Shown one piece after another: positions 36,419 through 44,572 of a stretch of DNA of 64,000 nt. This DNA comes from Halobacillus dabanensis (GTDB lineage: Bacteria; Bacillota; Bacilli; Bacillales; Halobacillaceae), in NCBI RefSeq assembly GCF_900114165.1, contig NZ_FOSB01000009.1, positions 62,001 through 126,000 on the forward strand. The letters run 5' to 3'. The position numbers and the translations under genes are program-made. The first letter of the stretch is position 1, and every line of letters starts with the position of its first letter. The notes under the pieces are model-generated. The model did not search any database. It worked only from the letters and a program-made list of their open reading frames with translations, and was not told the DNA's origin.

Positions 36419-36446
36419 AACCCCTTCGTTAAAAAATGAAGGGGTT
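36419..36446 (-). terminator. Terminator of the 39-codon gene
   Basis: AACCCCTTC (36419-36427) and GAAGGGGTT (36438-36446) form a stem; on the minus strand T-rich sequence follows. Confidence 0.85.
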
Positions 36447-36457
36447 AAGATATTCAA

Positions 36458-36577
36458 TCAATAACTTTCAGTCTCTTGTGGAATGGAAGGATTTGCATCT
36501 GTATCCATGTTTGTAAAGCCTACATAACTGAAACTAATAACAATTAACATAAGAATTGCAAGTAATATTTTTCTCAT
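36458..36577 (-). CDS. 39-residue putative secreted peptide
   Basis: The ATG at 36577 lies 4-5 bases after GGAGGAAA. The peptide has a classical short signal sequence (MRKILLAILMLIVISFSYVG) and a small polar tail ending in PSIPQETESY. It has the layout of Phr-type or other exported signalling peptides, but no rap gene is adjacent. A terminator follows directly. The function is unknown; it could simply be a short membrane peptide. Upstream in-frame extension to 36667 has no ribosome site. Confidence 0.6.
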   Translation of the reverse strand: MRKILLAILMLIVISFSYVGFTNMDTDANPSIPQETESY

Positions 36578-36694
36578 TACATTTCCTCCATTACTACAAA
36601 AACGACATAAAAAAGTGGATTTTGTCGAATGTTGTAGTTTATTGCATATTCTATTGTAAGCGTACAAATACTAGATGGCAAGCCTAATATAATA

Positions 36695-37015
36695 CTATGA
36701 GACCATTTTCAAACCTATGACTCCAGTAATAATACAAAGGATAAATATGATACGCTTAGGATTTGCTTTTTCCTTGAAGAAAAAGATACCCAGAAGGACT
36801 GTTCCTGCTGAACCAATTCCTGTCCATAGGGCGTATGCTGTGCCTATAGGAAGCTCTCTTAAAGAGAGTGATAAGAAATAAAAACTTGCAGACCCTACTA
36901 ATATAGCAAGTATCGAAGGTTTCCATTTCTTAAACCCTTCGGAAAGTTTTAAAAAGAACATTGCTGTCATTTCAGCTGCACCAGCTAATAATAAGAATAC
37001 CCATGCCATCGTCAA
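36695..37015 (-). CDS. yvdR: Small multidrug resistance (SMR) subunit, YvdR-like
   Basis: This 106-residue protein has four transmembrane helices of the SMR family. The conserved glutamate is in GAAEMTAMFFLKLSEGF (about residue 15) and the helix 3 motif is in GTAYALWTGIGSAG. It overlaps the second SMR gene by 4 bases, as in paired heterodimeric pumps such as YkkCD and YvdRS. Guanidinium or cationic drugs are likely substrates by family. The ATG at 37009 is an alternative start. Confidence 0.88.
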   Translation of the reverse strand: MTMAWVFLLLAGAAEMTAMFFLKLSEGFKKWKPSILAILVGSASFYFLSLSLRELPIGTAYALWTGIGSAGTVLLGIFFFKEKANPKRIIFILCIITGVIGLKMVS

Positions 37016-37356
37016 CCCTCCTGTTGTACCTTTTCTGATGTTGTCTCAGACATTTTCAATCCAATTATTCCAGCAATCAAAAGTCCAATAAAAAAGACTT
37101 TCCCAGCTCCACCTCCGTCGCCAAGAAAGATCATACCGATTAATGTTGTACCTGCCGCGCCAATCCCGGTGAAAATGGCGTATCCTGTACCAATATCAAT
37201 ATCTCTCAATGCTTTTGTGAAAAAAAGAAAACTGATAAAAATAAAAATGATCGTCAAAGTGGAAAAGAGAGGATCTGTAAATCCTTCTGAAAGCTTCAAA
37301 CCAATGGCCCATCCAATCTCGAATAAAGCACCGAAAAATAGATAAATCCATGCCAT
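37012..37356 (-). CDS. yvdS: Small multidrug resistance (SMR) subunit, YvdS-like
   Basis: This 114-residue, four-helix protein has the conserved glutamate in GALFEIGWAIGLKLSEGF and the motif GTGYAIFTGIGAAGTTLIG. It is expected to pair with the adjacent subunit in antiparallel fashion. It starts 3 bases after the end of the TetR gene. A short hydrophilic C-terminal tail (SETTSEKVQQEG) is longer than in its partner. Confidence 0.88.
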   Translation of the reverse strand: MAWIYLFFGALFEIGWAIGLKLSEGFTDPLFSTLTIIFIFISFLFFTKALRDIDIGTGYAIFTGIGAAGTTLIGMIFLGDGGGAGKVFFIGLLIAGIIGLKMSETTSEKVQQEG

Positions 37357-37359
37357 GAC

Positions 37360-37953
37360 CTATCCCTCCTTATCTTCCGGAGTTCGAATGCCAAGCCAAA
37401 AAATTTCCCAACTTGCTTGTTGTCTTTGCTCGAAAACATCCTGATCATAAAAATTCTCTTCAAGAAACAATCCATCTACTAACGTATAAAAAGCAGATGT
37501 GAGCGTATCTGTAGAAAGGGGGCGAATTAACTTTTGATCGATTCCTTGTTCAAAAACCGGGCAGATAATACTTGTCATGCATTCTTCGATCAACCAGAAG
37601 GCTTCCTTGATTTCACTAGCAAACTCTTCGGGAGGGAACAAGGTGACACGCTTGAAAAATAAACCTTCCGTAGAATTTGCCATATGATCCAAATACACAC
37701 GATAAATGTGGTGCAATTGATCAGCGATAGATCGTGTGGAGGAAGCTTCTGAATAAGCCATCCAAAAGTCTTTTTCTTTCGTTGTTACTTTATTTAATAC
37801 ATGCAGGAAAATAGCTTCCTTATTATTAAAGTGATTGTAAATGGATGGCTTTTTAATACCAACAGCCTTAGCAATGTTTGCAAGTGTTGTGTTTTCGTAT
37901 CCGTACTTGGCGAAGAGGTTCAGACTCTCTTCCATTATTCTCTCTTTGGTCAT
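37360..37953 (-). CDS. yvdT: TetR-family repressor of the SMR operon, YvdT-like
   Basis: This 197-residue protein has an N-terminal helix-turn-helix (TTLANIAKAVGIKKPSIYNHFNNKEAIF) and a ligand-binding C-terminal domain. It is the first gene of the yvdT-yvdS-yvdR operon, as in B. subtilis. A perfect inverted repeat sits 22 bases before its start. It is expected to repress its own operon and to be released by a pump substrate. Confidence 0.87.
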   Translation of the reverse strand: MTKERIMEESLNLFAKYGYENTTLANIAKAVGIKKPSIYNHFNNKEAIFLHVLNKVTTKEKDFWMAYSEASSTRSIADQLHHIYRVYLDHMANSTEGLFFKRVTLFPPEEFASEIKEAFWLIEECMTSIICPVFEQGIDQKLIRPLSTDTLTSAFYTLVDGLFLEENFYDQDVFEQRQQASWEIFWLGIRTPEDKEG

Positions 37954-37974
37954 TAAATCACCTCTTGTTGACTA

Positions 37975-38022
37975 ACTAACGTTCGTTAGTATATTTTAGC
38001 ATATTGCATAGGTACTGTCCAA
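37975..38022 (-). promoter_or_regulatory. Promoter and TetR operator of the yvdTSR operon
   Basis: On the minus strand TTGGAC (38022-38017) and TAAAAT (37998-37993) are 18 bp apart. The perfect inverted repeat ACTAACG-TT-CGTTAGT (37975-37990) lies just after the -10, covering the start of transcription, which suits repression by the TetR-type protein encoded next to it. Confidence 0.75.
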
Positions 38023-38140
38023 CCGTTACGCATTCGACATGTTTAGGCAAAAAAGGGTAAGGGAATGCTTTGAATAGGTGGAGCTATTTAACTTTGTATG
38101 GAGCTTTATGAATAAACACACACTGAAGGGGAATCAATCG

Positions 38141-38347
38141 GTGAACCAATACAAATTGGAGCGATACGAAGGTGCATATGCGATTTTGGTAGAAGAATCC
38201 GAGTTTAAGAATGAACTCTCTGTGTTAAAAGAAAGATTGATCAGCTTTGTTAAGCCTGGGGACTATGTGGAAATTGAATTTGATGCTATTGGTAATTTGA
38301 AGCATGTTGCCATTATTCCAAAGTGTAATAAGATGGAGAAAGCATAA
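38141..38347 (+). CDS. Small DUF3006-like protein
   Basis: This 68-residue protein contains YKLERYEGAYAILVEE and FVKPGDYVEIEFDAIGN, resembling small DUF3006-type proteins. The GTG at 38141 lies about 8 bases after AAGGGGA and is preferred over ATGs at 38078 and 38108, which have no ribosome site. The function is unknown. A strong terminator follows. Confidence 0.62.
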   Translation: MNQYKLERYEGAYAILVEESEFKNELSVLKERLISFVKPGDYVEIEFDAIGNLKHVAIIPKCNKMEKA

Positions 38348-38349
38348 GA

Positions 38350-38397
38350 AGAAGTGCGTCAGCGGTTCATTTCTGGACCGTTCACGCACTTCTTTTT
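38350..38397 (+). terminator. Terminator of the DUF3006-like gene
   Basis: AGAAGTGCGT pairs with ACGCACTTCT around an inner stem, then TTTTT follows. Confidence 0.88.
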
Positions 38398-38523
38398 AAT
38401 TGTTCTTACATTCCATAATACTGCCATTTAATTGGAGATAATGGGGGGAGATATAAAGTTTAAAGAAAATCGTTATGAAATTATAGATTATATATAATTT
38501 TTTGAGAATAATGTGGGATTATC

Positions 38524-38553
38524 TTGATTTTATTTATTATAGCATCATAATAA
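38524..38553 (+). promoter_or_regulatory. Promoter of the PAS-STAS gene
   Basis: TTGATT (38524-38529) and TAATAA (38548-38553) are 18 bp apart in very AT-rich DNA, about 35 bases before the start. Confidence 0.5.
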
Positions 38554-38588
38554 TAGTAAGATAGTTGAATCGTACAGGGGGGATGTTG

Positions 38589-39332
38589 ATGCTTTTACGA
38601 AATGCGTTAGACCTGTTAGAAGAAGGTGTTGTGATTACGGACGAGGAATTCACGATCACTTACGTCAACCCTGCTTATGTGAAGATGTTTCAGTTAGAAC
38701 AAGAGAGGATCGTCGGAGAGAAACTTAATGACATTTATCCCGACCTTGCTCCGGAAAAGAGAATACTATCCAAGTCGGTAGAGCAAAAGGAAAATATTAA
38801 TTATGAAGGAATGGATTTTCACTGGCGTGGAAAAGACATGGTGCTTCATATTTCTACGAAGCGGTTCACCTATGAAGGTGAGGATTATACGATGATCCGT
38901 ATTTTCGACATCACAGAGCAAGCAAAACGAGAGAAACAATTGATTAATATGATTGAAGAAATGACCGCGAATATCGTGACTATAGCCAAAGGTTATGCTT
39001 TACTTCCACTTCAGCCGATTTTAAGAGAAGAACAGAGGCATATTCTTATCGAAAAAGTGCCGGTATTGTGTCAGGAACAAAAAGTCGATCGGTTAGCCAT
39101 ACAATTTTCAGGAATCGCTTCTATTGATGAGGAGTGGGCCGACCTTCTGAAGGACTTAATGATAAGTTTAAAATTGTTAGGTATCGAAGTAGTCCTTGCA
39201 GGCATGAGGCCGGAAGTAGTGATGCAATTTGCTCAAAATCATATTCGACTTGATGGGGTACGTACTTTTATGAATATACAACAAGCGACGAAATATTTTT
39301 TAGAAACCGGGCTGAAACCCCGGTTTGAATAG
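38589..39332 (+). CDS. PAS and STAS domain regulatory protein
   Basis: This 247-residue cytosolic protein has an N-terminal PAS domain (about residues 3-115, with EGVVITDEEFTITYVNPAYVKMF) and a C-terminal STAS domain (about residues 130-235, with RLAIQFSGIASIDEEWADLL). This layout recalls RsbR-type stressosome proteins and light or redox sensors such as YtvA, although the PAS lacks the LOV cysteine motif (NCRFLQ). The ATG at 38589 sits 6-7 bases after AGGGGGG. Its partners are unknown. Confidence 0.8.
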   Translation: MLLRNALDLLEEGVVITDEEFTITYVNPAYVKMFQLEQERIVGEKLNDIYPDLAPEKRILSKSVEQKENINYEGMDFHWRGKDMVLHISTKRFTYEGEDYTMIRIFDITEQAKREKQLINMIEEMTANIVTIAKGYALLPLQPILREEQRHILIEKVPVLCQEQKVDRLAIQFSGIASIDEEWADLLKDLMISLKLLGIEVVLAGMRPEVVMQFAQNHIRLDGVRTFMNIQQATKYFLETGLKPRFE

Positions 39333-39342
39333 AGAAGGGAGG

Positions 39343-39382
39343 CAAGCCACCATATATCTTGTGTATATGGTGGCTTGTTTTT
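39343..39382 (+). terminator. Terminator of the PAS-STAS gene
   Basis: CAAGCCACCATATA (39343-39356) pairs perfectly with TATATGGTGGCTTG (39364-39377), then TTTTT. Confidence 0.92.
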
Positions 39383-39430
39383 CTGCTTTTTATCATACCT
39401 GCAATTTGACCCACTCTCTTTGTAATGATG

Positions 39431-39439
39431 TGCTATAAT
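39431..39439 (+). promoter_or_regulatory. Extended -10 promoter of the helicase gene
   Basis: TGCTATAAT (39431-39439) lies 30 bases before the ATG at 39470; no good -35 at 17 bp. Confidence 0.6.
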
Positions 39440-39469
39440 ACAAACAAATGTTCTTGGAAGGTGAGTAAT

Positions 39470-41623
39470 ATGGAAGAACTATTGGACGGACTCAATCCGT
39501 CTCAACAGGAGGCGGTCGTTTCTACGGAAGGATATGTGCGAGTAATCGCCGGTGCAGGTTCGGGTAAAACGCGAGCACTTACTCACAGATATGCGTTCAT
39601 TGTTAACGAATTAGGGGTCGATCCTGCCAATATTTTGTCGGTAACCTTTACAAATAAAGCTGCTCATGAAATGAGACGTCGAGTAAAGAAGTTAATAGGA
39701 GGAGAACAAGATACGGGCTTCATTACGACCTATCATGGATTTTGCGTACGGGTATTGCGCGAAGATATTCATCGTCTGTTTTATCCGAAAAACTTTGTAA
39801 TACTTGATGTGGAGGATCAAAAAATCCTTTTAAGAGAGATTTTCGAAGATATGGAGTTGAAAATGAATGATAAAACATTCAAACGTATTTTGGATAGAAT
39901 CGGAGTTCTGAAAGGTAATACTCATTACGTACAACAGATGATCATACGGGGGGTAATGCCATCTGTAGAGGAGTCAGGCGATCTTGACAGTCAAATCATC
40001 CAGCGATATTTAAAGAAGCAGAAGAGAGTATATGGCCTGGATTTTGATGATTTACTCAACTTTGTATTCACTCTTTTCGATCAATATGAAGAAGTTTTGA
40101 CCAAATGGCAAAATCGTCTTTTTTATTTGCAAGTAGATGAATTTCAAGATAGTAGTTTAAAACAGTTTGAATTAGTTAAGTTGCTTTCTGAAAAACAAGG
40201 AAATCTTTTCGTCGTCGGTGATCCTGATCAGACGATTTATGAGTGGCGGGGAGCTGACCCGAAGTATATGGTGGATTATGAAAAGTATTTTCCTGATGCC
40301 CAAACCATTTACCTCAAAGAAAATTACCGTTCAACGCCGGAGATCCTTTCGTTAGGGAATGCTCTTATTAAAAATAATCATTTCAGAGTGGATAAGGACA
40401 TGTTGCCGACAAATCCGTCTGGTGTCAAAGTTACCCATTACCATGGTAAAGATGAGATACAGGAAGCCAACTGGATCGTTCAGCAAATAAAAAAGATCAT
40501 GGCAGAAAAACAGCGAAATTTAAGCGATATTGCGATTCTTTATAGAGCAAACTACCTCTCACGCTCCGTTGAACAAGAGTTGATAGCCGAAAATATCGAT
40601 TACACGATATTTGGAGGGTTCAAGTTTTTTGACCGGATGGAAATTAAGGATGCCATTGCTCACCTGAGAATGGTCGCTTTCAGTGACGATTTGTCATTCA
40701 GCCGTATTATTAACGTCCCAAAGCGTCAAATCGGTAAAAAACGTATGGCCTTCCTCAGACAAAAAGCAGAAGAAGATGGGCTTTCATTGTATAGCACCAT
40801 GAAAAAATATGTGGAACATGAGCGTTTGCGGAGGACAGGTGCGAAAGGGTTTATAGACAGTATCGAGTATTTGAAAAGCATCCGAAAAGAACGGAAAGTA
40901 TCTGAACTACTTCAAGAATCGATGCAAGTGACGGGTTATGAAGCTTATCGGCGAGAAGATGGTGATCAGGAGCGGTTGGATAACATGGCGGAGCTTTTAC
41001 ACTCGATCGTTCAGTATGAGCAGACACTGGGGGAAGGGATTAACTTAGAAGAGTACCTGCAAATGGTTTCCCTTTACACGGATGATGATAGACAAGATCA
41101 ATTTGATTCTGTCAAGATGATGACGATTCACACGGCTAAAGGTCTGGAATACCCTTATGTTTTCGTTATCGGTATGACAGAAAGCGTGCTGCCCAATGTC
41201 CGAGCATTAAGACAAAGAAAAGAAAGAGGATTAGAAGAAGAACGCAGACTTGCTTATGTTGCCGTGACAAGAGCAGAGCGGGCCCTGTATTTAACGGAAT
41301 CAGAAGGGTTCCAAAACGGTGGTCAGAAGAAGTATCCTTCCCGCTTCATTTTTGAAGTAGAGGATGACCTCTATGAGCGGGTGGGAGAGTTGGATGAAGC
41401 TCTGATAGAAGAGACAAAGGATTATATCCGTGCATCAAATAGAATAGAGAAAACGTCAGGCGGAACCTCTTATGAAAGCGGCAGCCGAGTCAAACATCCG
41501 GTTTTCGGTGAAGGTACGATTCAGGAAGTCGATGAAAAGAAGAATAATTATATGATTTTCTTTGATCAATTGAAAGCACCCAGACCGATTAGCCGGAATT
41601 TTAAAAATCTTGAAAAACTCTAA
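39470..41623 (+). CDS. UvrD/Rep-type DNA helicase (YjcD-like)
   Basis: This 717-residue superfamily 1A helicase shows a Q motif GLNPSQQEAVV, motif I IAGAGSGKTRALTHR (about residue 27), motif II VDEFQDSS, motif III VVGDPDQTIYEWRGA, motif IV ENYRSTPEIL, motif V MTIHTAKGLEYPYVFV and motif VI YVAVTRAERALYL. A C-terminal PcrA-like Tudor module (GSRVKHPVFGEGTIQ) is also present. Length and ends fit B. subtilis YjcD rather than PcrA. The ATG at 39470 follows AAGGTGAG; the ATG at 39425 overlaps the promoter. Confidence 0.9.
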   Translation: MEELLDGLNPSQQEAVVSTEGYVRVIAGAGSGKTRALTHRYAFIVNELGVDPANILSVTFTNKAAHEMRRRVKKLIGGEQDTGFITTYHGFCVRVLREDIHRLFYPKNFVILDVEDQKILLREIFEDMELKMNDKTFKRILDRIGVLKGNTHYVQQMIIRGVMPSVEESGDLDSQIIQRYLKKQKRVYGLDFDDLLNFVFTLFDQYEEVLTKWQNRLFYLQVDEFQDSSLKQFELVKLLSEKQGNLFVVGDPDQTIYEWRGADPKYMVDYEKYFPDAQTIYLKENYRSTPEILSLGNALIKNNHFRVDKDMLPTNPSGVKVTHYHGKDEIQEANWIVQQIKKIMAEKQRNLSDIAILYRANYLSRSVEQELIAENIDYTIFGGFKFFDRMEIKDAIAHLRMVAFSDDLSFSRIINVPKRQIGKKRMAFLRQKAEEDGLSLYSTMKKYVEHERLRRTGAKGFIDSIEYLKSIRKERKVSELLQESMQVTGYEAYRREDGDQERLDNMAELLHSIVQYEQTLGEGINLEEYLQMVSLYTDDDRQDQFDSVKMMTIHTAKGLEYPYVFVIGMTESVLPNVRALRQRKERGLEEERRLAYVAVTRAERALYLTESEGFQNGGQKKYPSRFIFEVEDDLYERVGELDEALIEETKDYIRASNRIEKTSGGTSYESGSRVKHPVFGEGTIQEVDEKKNNYMIFFDQLKAPRPISRNFKNLEKL

Positions 41624-41630
41624 CAAACAT

Positions 41631-41760
41631 GAGGCTGGGACAAAATTATTTTAAAATGAATAAAACGCATGAAATCTGATGTGAAATCTTGATTTCATGC
41701 GTTTTTTATTTTCATGAATTGAACTGCTAACTAGTTGTTTTTTGCTTATGTCCCTGCCTC
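41631..41760. repeat. GAGGCTGGGACA/TGTCCCTGCCTC inverted element with internal terminator
   Basis: GAGGCTGGGACA (41631-41642) and TGTCCCTGCCTC (41749-41760) are complementary apart from one base. They enclose the terminator at 41662-41711. Elements with such GAGGCTGGGACA ends are scattered downstream of genes in several Firmicutes. The rest of the 350-bp gap holds no gene. Confidence 0.7.
41662..41711 (+). terminator. Terminator of the helicase gene
   Basis: AAAACGCATGAAATC (41662-41676) pairs perfectly with GATTTCATGCGTTTT (41691-41705), followed by TT. Confidence 0.9.
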
Positions 41761-41901
41761 TTTGTTCCATATCAACCCTCTCCCATCTTAGCCCCTTACC
41801 ATAAGTGTAGATGAAAACCGCAGTGAGAACAAAGAGAAGTAGTTTTCATGAAAAGTTTTTGTTGCAGGTGTGTTTAGAGGCTTTTCTCTCATATTTCAAT
41901 T

Positions 41902-41935
41902 ACATCTCAGAATCGAGTCTTCAAGCATATTGCCA
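41902..41935. repeat. Solo right end of the dispersed repeat, copy E
   Basis: ACATCTCAGAATCGAGTCTT followed by CAAGCATATTGCCA matches the right end of copies A, D and F/G. No matching left end was found, so this may be a decayed copy. Confidence 0.65.
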
Positions 41936-41973
41936 TTAAATTGAATGTAATTGAATTGGAGAAAGAGGTTTAT

Positions 41974-42441
41974 TTATATAGCGTTTGCGGCTTCAAGTGC
42001 TTTTTCTGCTCGTTCTTCCGTAGAACCGTAATATTGGAGCTGATAGATTACATCTAGATCCGATTCATACCATTCAACAAACACATAATCTTCTTTTTCT
42101 TGGACACCTGCCACAGAACCTGAATTCAAGGGTATTTGTAACTCAGAATCTTGGAGAATGTTCTCGGGTGCATAAAGAGTCTTGACTGTCAATTCTTCTT
42201 CACTTTCCGATTGGTAGTGAACCATAACCTCTTGTTCTGTTGCTTCCGCTTGGACGTTTGTGACTTCGAATGGAAGGTCATCGGGAAGTCCGACCTTTTC
42301 CTGCTTCTCTTCTGATAAGGATTCTACTGGTTCGGCAAATGTGTCAGGATAGGCTTCTTTTAGATCTTGAAAGGAAAGAGATTGAGATGAGCAAGCGGCT
42401 AAAAAAAGCAGTATTATAAAAAACAGGGTGTGTTTCCTCAT
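41974..42441 (-). CDS. Hypothetical lipoprotein
   Basis: This 155-residue protein has a signal peptide and lipobox (FLAACSSQ). The mature part is acidic and carries no recognised domain. The ATG at 42441 follows AAGGAGTG; an upstream ATG at 42483 lies before that site. It is monocistronic. Its function is unknown. Confidence 0.72.
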   Translation of the reverse strand: MRKHTLFFIILLFLAACSSQSLSFQDLKEAYPDTFAEPVESLSEEKQEKVGLPDDLPFEVTNVQAEATEQEVMVHYQSESEEELTVKTLYAPENILQDSELQIPLNSGSVAGVQEKEDYVFVEWYESDLDVIYQLQYYGSTEERAEKALEAANAI

Positions 42442-42645
42442 ATATTCCACTCCTTGAATGATAGAGAAAAAACTTCCGCTCATATTTTATCATACTTATT
42501 TATCAAGAATAGACGAATTTCTCACATATTTTGAAACATTTATGGAAATTAAACGTAAAAGTGAATATACAGAGAAAGATACTTAAATTTGAGTAGGTAT
42601 TAAGGCGGTGGGAGGAAACTTCCTAAAGGTGAAAGGTAGGATGAC

Positions 42646-43044
42646 ATGGAAAATATTCAAATCCGAACGTTTCATGCAAATGATATGGACGCCATCCAAA
42701 AATTGAATAAGAAAGAGGGATGGCATGGGCTCGTCGAGCGGGAGGAGGAAACACTTAGTTCCTGGTTGAATTCTGAGCCGGCATTCGTAGCTCTTAACGA
42801 AGGAGAAGTCATCGGTTATTTAAGAGGTTTGACAGATGGAACAGTTACCTTGTACATCTGTGAGCTGCTTGTGAAAGAAAACTATCGGAAAAGGGGGATC
42901 GCCGAGCGCCTCGTCCGGATGGCACATGAATGCTATCCGAGTACGCGTGTGGAAATGCTGGCATCGAAAGATTCCCAGGAGTATTATCTCCACAATGGAT
43001 TTCGCGCTTTTTACGGGTTTCGTAAATCTGCTGAAGAAATGTGA
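42646..43044 (+). CDS. GNAT-family N-acetyltransferase
   Basis: This 132-residue protein has the acetyl-CoA motif LLVKENYRKRGIAERLVRMAHE (about residues 75-96) and a C-terminal YYLHNGFRAFYGFRKS. The substrate is not predictable. GAAAGGTAGG precedes the ATG. The gene converges with the DUF6241-like gene. Confidence 0.84.
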   Translation: MENIQIRTFHANDMDAIQKLNKKEGWHGLVEREEETLSSWLNSEPAFVALNEGEVIGYLRGLTDGTVTLYICELLVKENYRKRGIAERLVRMAHECYPSTRVEMLASKDSQEYYLHNGFRAFYGFRKSAEEM

Positions 43045-43070
43045 AAAACAACTGATCTGGATGTCCCAGG

Positions 43071-43565
43071 TCAGTTGTTTTCTTTTAGGTAGGTCGATTC
43101 TTCTTCAGGAGAAAGGAGGCGTTTCGCTTTTCCTACTGTCCCTCTTTGCATTTCCCAAATGGTATTATGGTCATGGACAGCACGGGAAAAGTCACCCTTT
43201 TCCCATCTGGATAATATACTTTTGTATAAATTTTTATGTTCCAATTCATTTGTTTCTAGATGCTCGAGCAGCCAGGAGATACGGACTGGGTGAATTTCAA
43301 AAAAAGTCCACTTTTCATCCGCTTTCACTTTTTGATGAGCCATACCATGAATGTATTTCTGATATTCTTTGTCTGTCAATTCGGACCCAGTAATCATTCC
43401 TCCGAAAGGATTTTTGCCGTCTTTTTCGTATGCTTGTAATTCTTCAGCATTGATGGTACCTGCAACAGCTTGTTCGGAGTGACCCTGGGTTTTAATGTAT
43501 AAGTAAGCACCTGCTGCAACGCCGATACATAGACAGATTGATAGCAAAAAGATCACTTTTTTCAT
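43071..43565 (-). CDS. DUF6241-like secreted or membrane-anchored protein
   Basis: This 164-residue protein has an N-terminal hydrophobic anchor (KKVIFLLSICLCIGVAAGAYLY). It then carries blocks typical of a Bacillaceae family of unknown function: NPFGGMITGSELTDKEYQKYIHGMAHQKV, SRWEKGDFSRAVHDHNTIW and GTVGKAKRLLSPEEE. The ATG at 43565 follows AGGAGGGGG at the right distance; the upstream ATG at 43586 does not. Confidence 0.75.
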   Translation of the reverse strand: MKKVIFLLSICLCIGVAAGAYLYIKTQGHSEQAVAGTINAEELQAYEKDGKNPFGGMITGSELTDKEYQKYIHGMAHQKVKADEKWTFFEIHPVRISWLLEHLETNELEHKNLYKSILSRWEKGDFSRAVHDHNTIWEMQRGTVGKAKRLLSPEEESTYLKENN

Positions 43566-43669
43566 GAATAGCCCCCTCCTGATCATTAGTCTTCCATTTA
43601 TTACTATTATAAAGCAAGTCGGAGGGGATCAAAACAGGAAGGAAGACGTAGTATTCATAAATATTCTTT

Positions 43670-44440
43670 TCAACTATCGACATAATTGGCTAATTTAGCT
43701 GCTAAAGACCGAGGAATTAACTTAGTTGCATAAGCCATTCCTAGATTCATAGTTCCTGGAATGATCACCCGTTTTCCTTTGACGAAACCTAAAAATCCGG
43801 TTTTAGCTACTGATGCAGGTGACATCATATTGGAGACTAGCTTCGTATGTTCTGCTTGAGCTGTTTTAAAGAAATTAGTCTTAGTTGCCCCTGGACAGAG
43901 GGTGGAAATGGTTACACTCGTATCTTTTAACTCTTCCACGAGAGCTTCGGATAAAGATAAGGCATATGCTTTAGACGCATAGTACACAGCCATTTTAGGG
44001 CCTGGTTGGAAAGCAGCAGTGCTCGCAACATTCATTACTCCTTTAGGGATTGACCTGAAACGAGCCGCTTTGATTTCTGGGAGGAACAGGTGAGTAAGCT
44101 CCGTTAAAGCATTTACATTGACTTGAAGCATTTTTTGTTGATCAATTAAAGGCAAGTCTGCAAACATCCCATTCAGCCCGAAACCGGCATTATTGATGAG
44201 AACAGTGACTGTAAGACCAAGTTCTTTAACTTTGCCATATACTACTTCCGCTGCCCCTGGTTCAGATAAGTCCTGTGGAATAATTGTAACCGGATGACCA
44301 TTTAATTCCTCTTTTAATTGATTCAATTTATCCTTAGAGCGCGCGATGACAATTAAATTATAACCAGCTTTAGCGAAAAGGTGGGAAAGTTCATAGCCAA
44401 TCCCACCAGATGCTCCGGTAATAAGGGCAGTTGGTTTCAT
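43670..44440 (-). CDS. Short-chain dehydrogenase/reductase
   Basis: This 256-residue classical SDR has the cofactor motif TGASGGIGYELS (about residues 8-19), NNAGFG, an active-site serine in NVASTAA and YYASKAYALSLSEAL. It probably uses NADP and reduces a carbonyl or oxidises an alcohol. A hydrophobic C-terminal part recalls the DltE/YqjQ-like branch. The ATG at 44440 follows AAAGGAGAG. The substrate is unknown. Confidence 0.87.
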   Translation of the reverse strand: MKPTALITGASGGIGYELSHLFAKAGYNLIVIARSKDKLNQLKEELNGHPVTIIPQDLSEPGAAEVVYGKVKELGLTVTVLINNAGFGLNGMFADLPLIDQQKMLQVNVNALTELTHLFLPEIKAARFRSIPKGVMNVASTAAFQPGPKMAVYYASKAYALSLSEALVEELKDTSVTISTLCPGATKTNFFKTAQAEHTKLVSNMMSPASVAKTGFLGFVKGKRVIIPGTMNLGMAYATKLIPRSLAAKLANYVDS

Positions 44441-44514
44441 CAAAATCTCTCCTTTTTCTTTCTTGTTATAGATGATAACAGTCTATACCCAACTATCAAG
44501 ATGTACAAATTTAA

Positions 44515-44554
44515 AGAGACTTGACCATTCAAAAATATCGATGATCAAGTCTCT
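44515..44554 (-). terminator. Terminator of the sigY operon
   Basis: AGAGACTTGA (44515-44524) pairs with TCAAGTCTCT (44545-44554); on the minus strand it is followed by TTTAAATTT. Confidence 0.8.
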
Positions 44555-44572
44555 AACAATAAAATACTAGCA

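Larger units (their letters stand above)
36112..36457. other. 346-bp gap with two terminators and a small hairpin
   Basis: Besides the terminators at 36208 and 36419, a hairpin made from CCCTA/TAGGG and flanking GGATCC lies near 36280-36312. No open frame with a ribosome site is seen. Confidence 0.6.
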
